A stretch of 64,000 bases of DNA from an uncultured Paracoccaceae bacterium (GTDB lineage Bacteria > Pseudomonadota > Alphaproteobacteria > Rhodobacterales > Rhodobacteraceae), in NCBI GenBank assembly GCA_947499725.1, contig CANMPK010000001.1:1178001-1242000 (forward strand). Direction: 5' to 3'. The notes under the pieces were generated by a model that had not been told where the DNA came from, searched no databases, and was given only the letters and a program-made list of their open reading frames with translations. The position numbers and the translations under genes are program-made. How positions within the stretch are numbered: the stretch's first letter is position 1; each line of letters begins with the position of its first letter. Positions 63,929-64,000 of the stretch are shown in pieces.

Positions 63929-64000
63929 ATGAAAATCGGTATCCTTCAGGCAGGCTCTTTCGATCCTAAAATGCAGGAGGTCACGGGTGACGTGGACAAC
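63929..64000 (+). CDS. Type 1 glutamine amidotransferase (N-terminal fragment)
   Basis: Only 24 codons before the window ends. The start ATG has AAGAGG upstream. The opening MKIGILQAGSFDPKM and then GDVDN matches the N-terminus of GMP-synthase-like class I glutamine amidotransferases that sit beside amino-acid ABC operons in this group. The catalytic cysteine lies beyond the window, so the call rests on the first strand and on context. Confidence 0.6.
   Translation, partial: MKIGILQAGSFDPKMQEVTGDVDN

Overview
The window looks like chromosomal DNA of a marine alphaproteobacterium of the Rhodobacterales (Roseobacter group). Support comes from the moderate GC content and from several small families typical of that order: DUF2312, DUF2842, an intein/hedgehog-like Hint protein, a short-chain fatty acyl (ScfR) regulator and twinned TerB proteins. 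Core genes such as purA, pyrG, secG and acsA are of the expected type. I saw no tRNA, rRNA, CRISPR array, insertion sequence or prophage.

Positions 1-22.5 kb are an exopolysaccharide (EPS) locus with an unusual passenger. It holds a WecG-type glycosyltransferase, a hexapeptide acetyltransferase, a polymerase-like membrane protein, an ExoY-like phosphoglycosyl transferase, a Wzz/GumC chain-length protein, a Wzx-like flippase, two GT2 enzymes and one GT4 enzyme. Inside the minus-strand run of these genes, and partly translationally coupled to them, sits a compact NRPS-PKS assembly line. It consists of a formyltransferase-adenylation(monooxygenase)-PCP synthetase, a KS-AT-KR-DH-ACP-TE polyketide synthase and its own phosphopantetheinyl transferase. 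A GT2 gene is wedged between the two megasynthases with a 2-bp gap on one side and a 4-bp overlap on the other. This is the most interesting system in the window. I infer that it makes a small N-formyl, glycine-plus-malonate acyl unit that decorates, or is glycosylated by, the EPS machinery.

Positions 22.5-33.7 kb are mixed: a secreted RTX/SGNH-like protein, a Hint protein with a CtrA-like box upstream, an iron-type ABC permease without partners, a degenerate sulfotransferase-like protein, a DUF900 lipoprotein hydrolase, a YHS protein, DUF2312, and a FadB-like multifunctional protein with altered active-site motifs.

Positions 34.1-36.4 kb are a sulfur operon (persulfide-dioxygenase-like metallohydrolase, two YeeE/YedE permeases, a TIGR01244 phosphatase/sulfurtransferase) headed by an FNR-type palindrome.

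Positions 36.4-49.9 kb look like an acetate/short-chain-acyl response locus: an SLC5-fused histidine kinase, a small membrane protein, a single-domain response regulator, an ScfR/RamB-type regulator, and a divergent operon of a branched-chain-type ABC transporter ending in acetyl-CoA synthetase. Two RamB-like CTTTACAAA sites lie in the divergent promoter region.

Positions 50-64 kb are mostly housekeeping: an EamA permease, thiamine pyrophosphokinase, an acidic bipartite protein, a 2H phosphoesterase whose ribosome site lies in a perfect 12-bp inverted repeat, purA with DUF2842, secG, pyrG, GNAT, two TerB proteins, and a polar amino-acid ABC operon running into a glutamine amidotransferase at the window edge.
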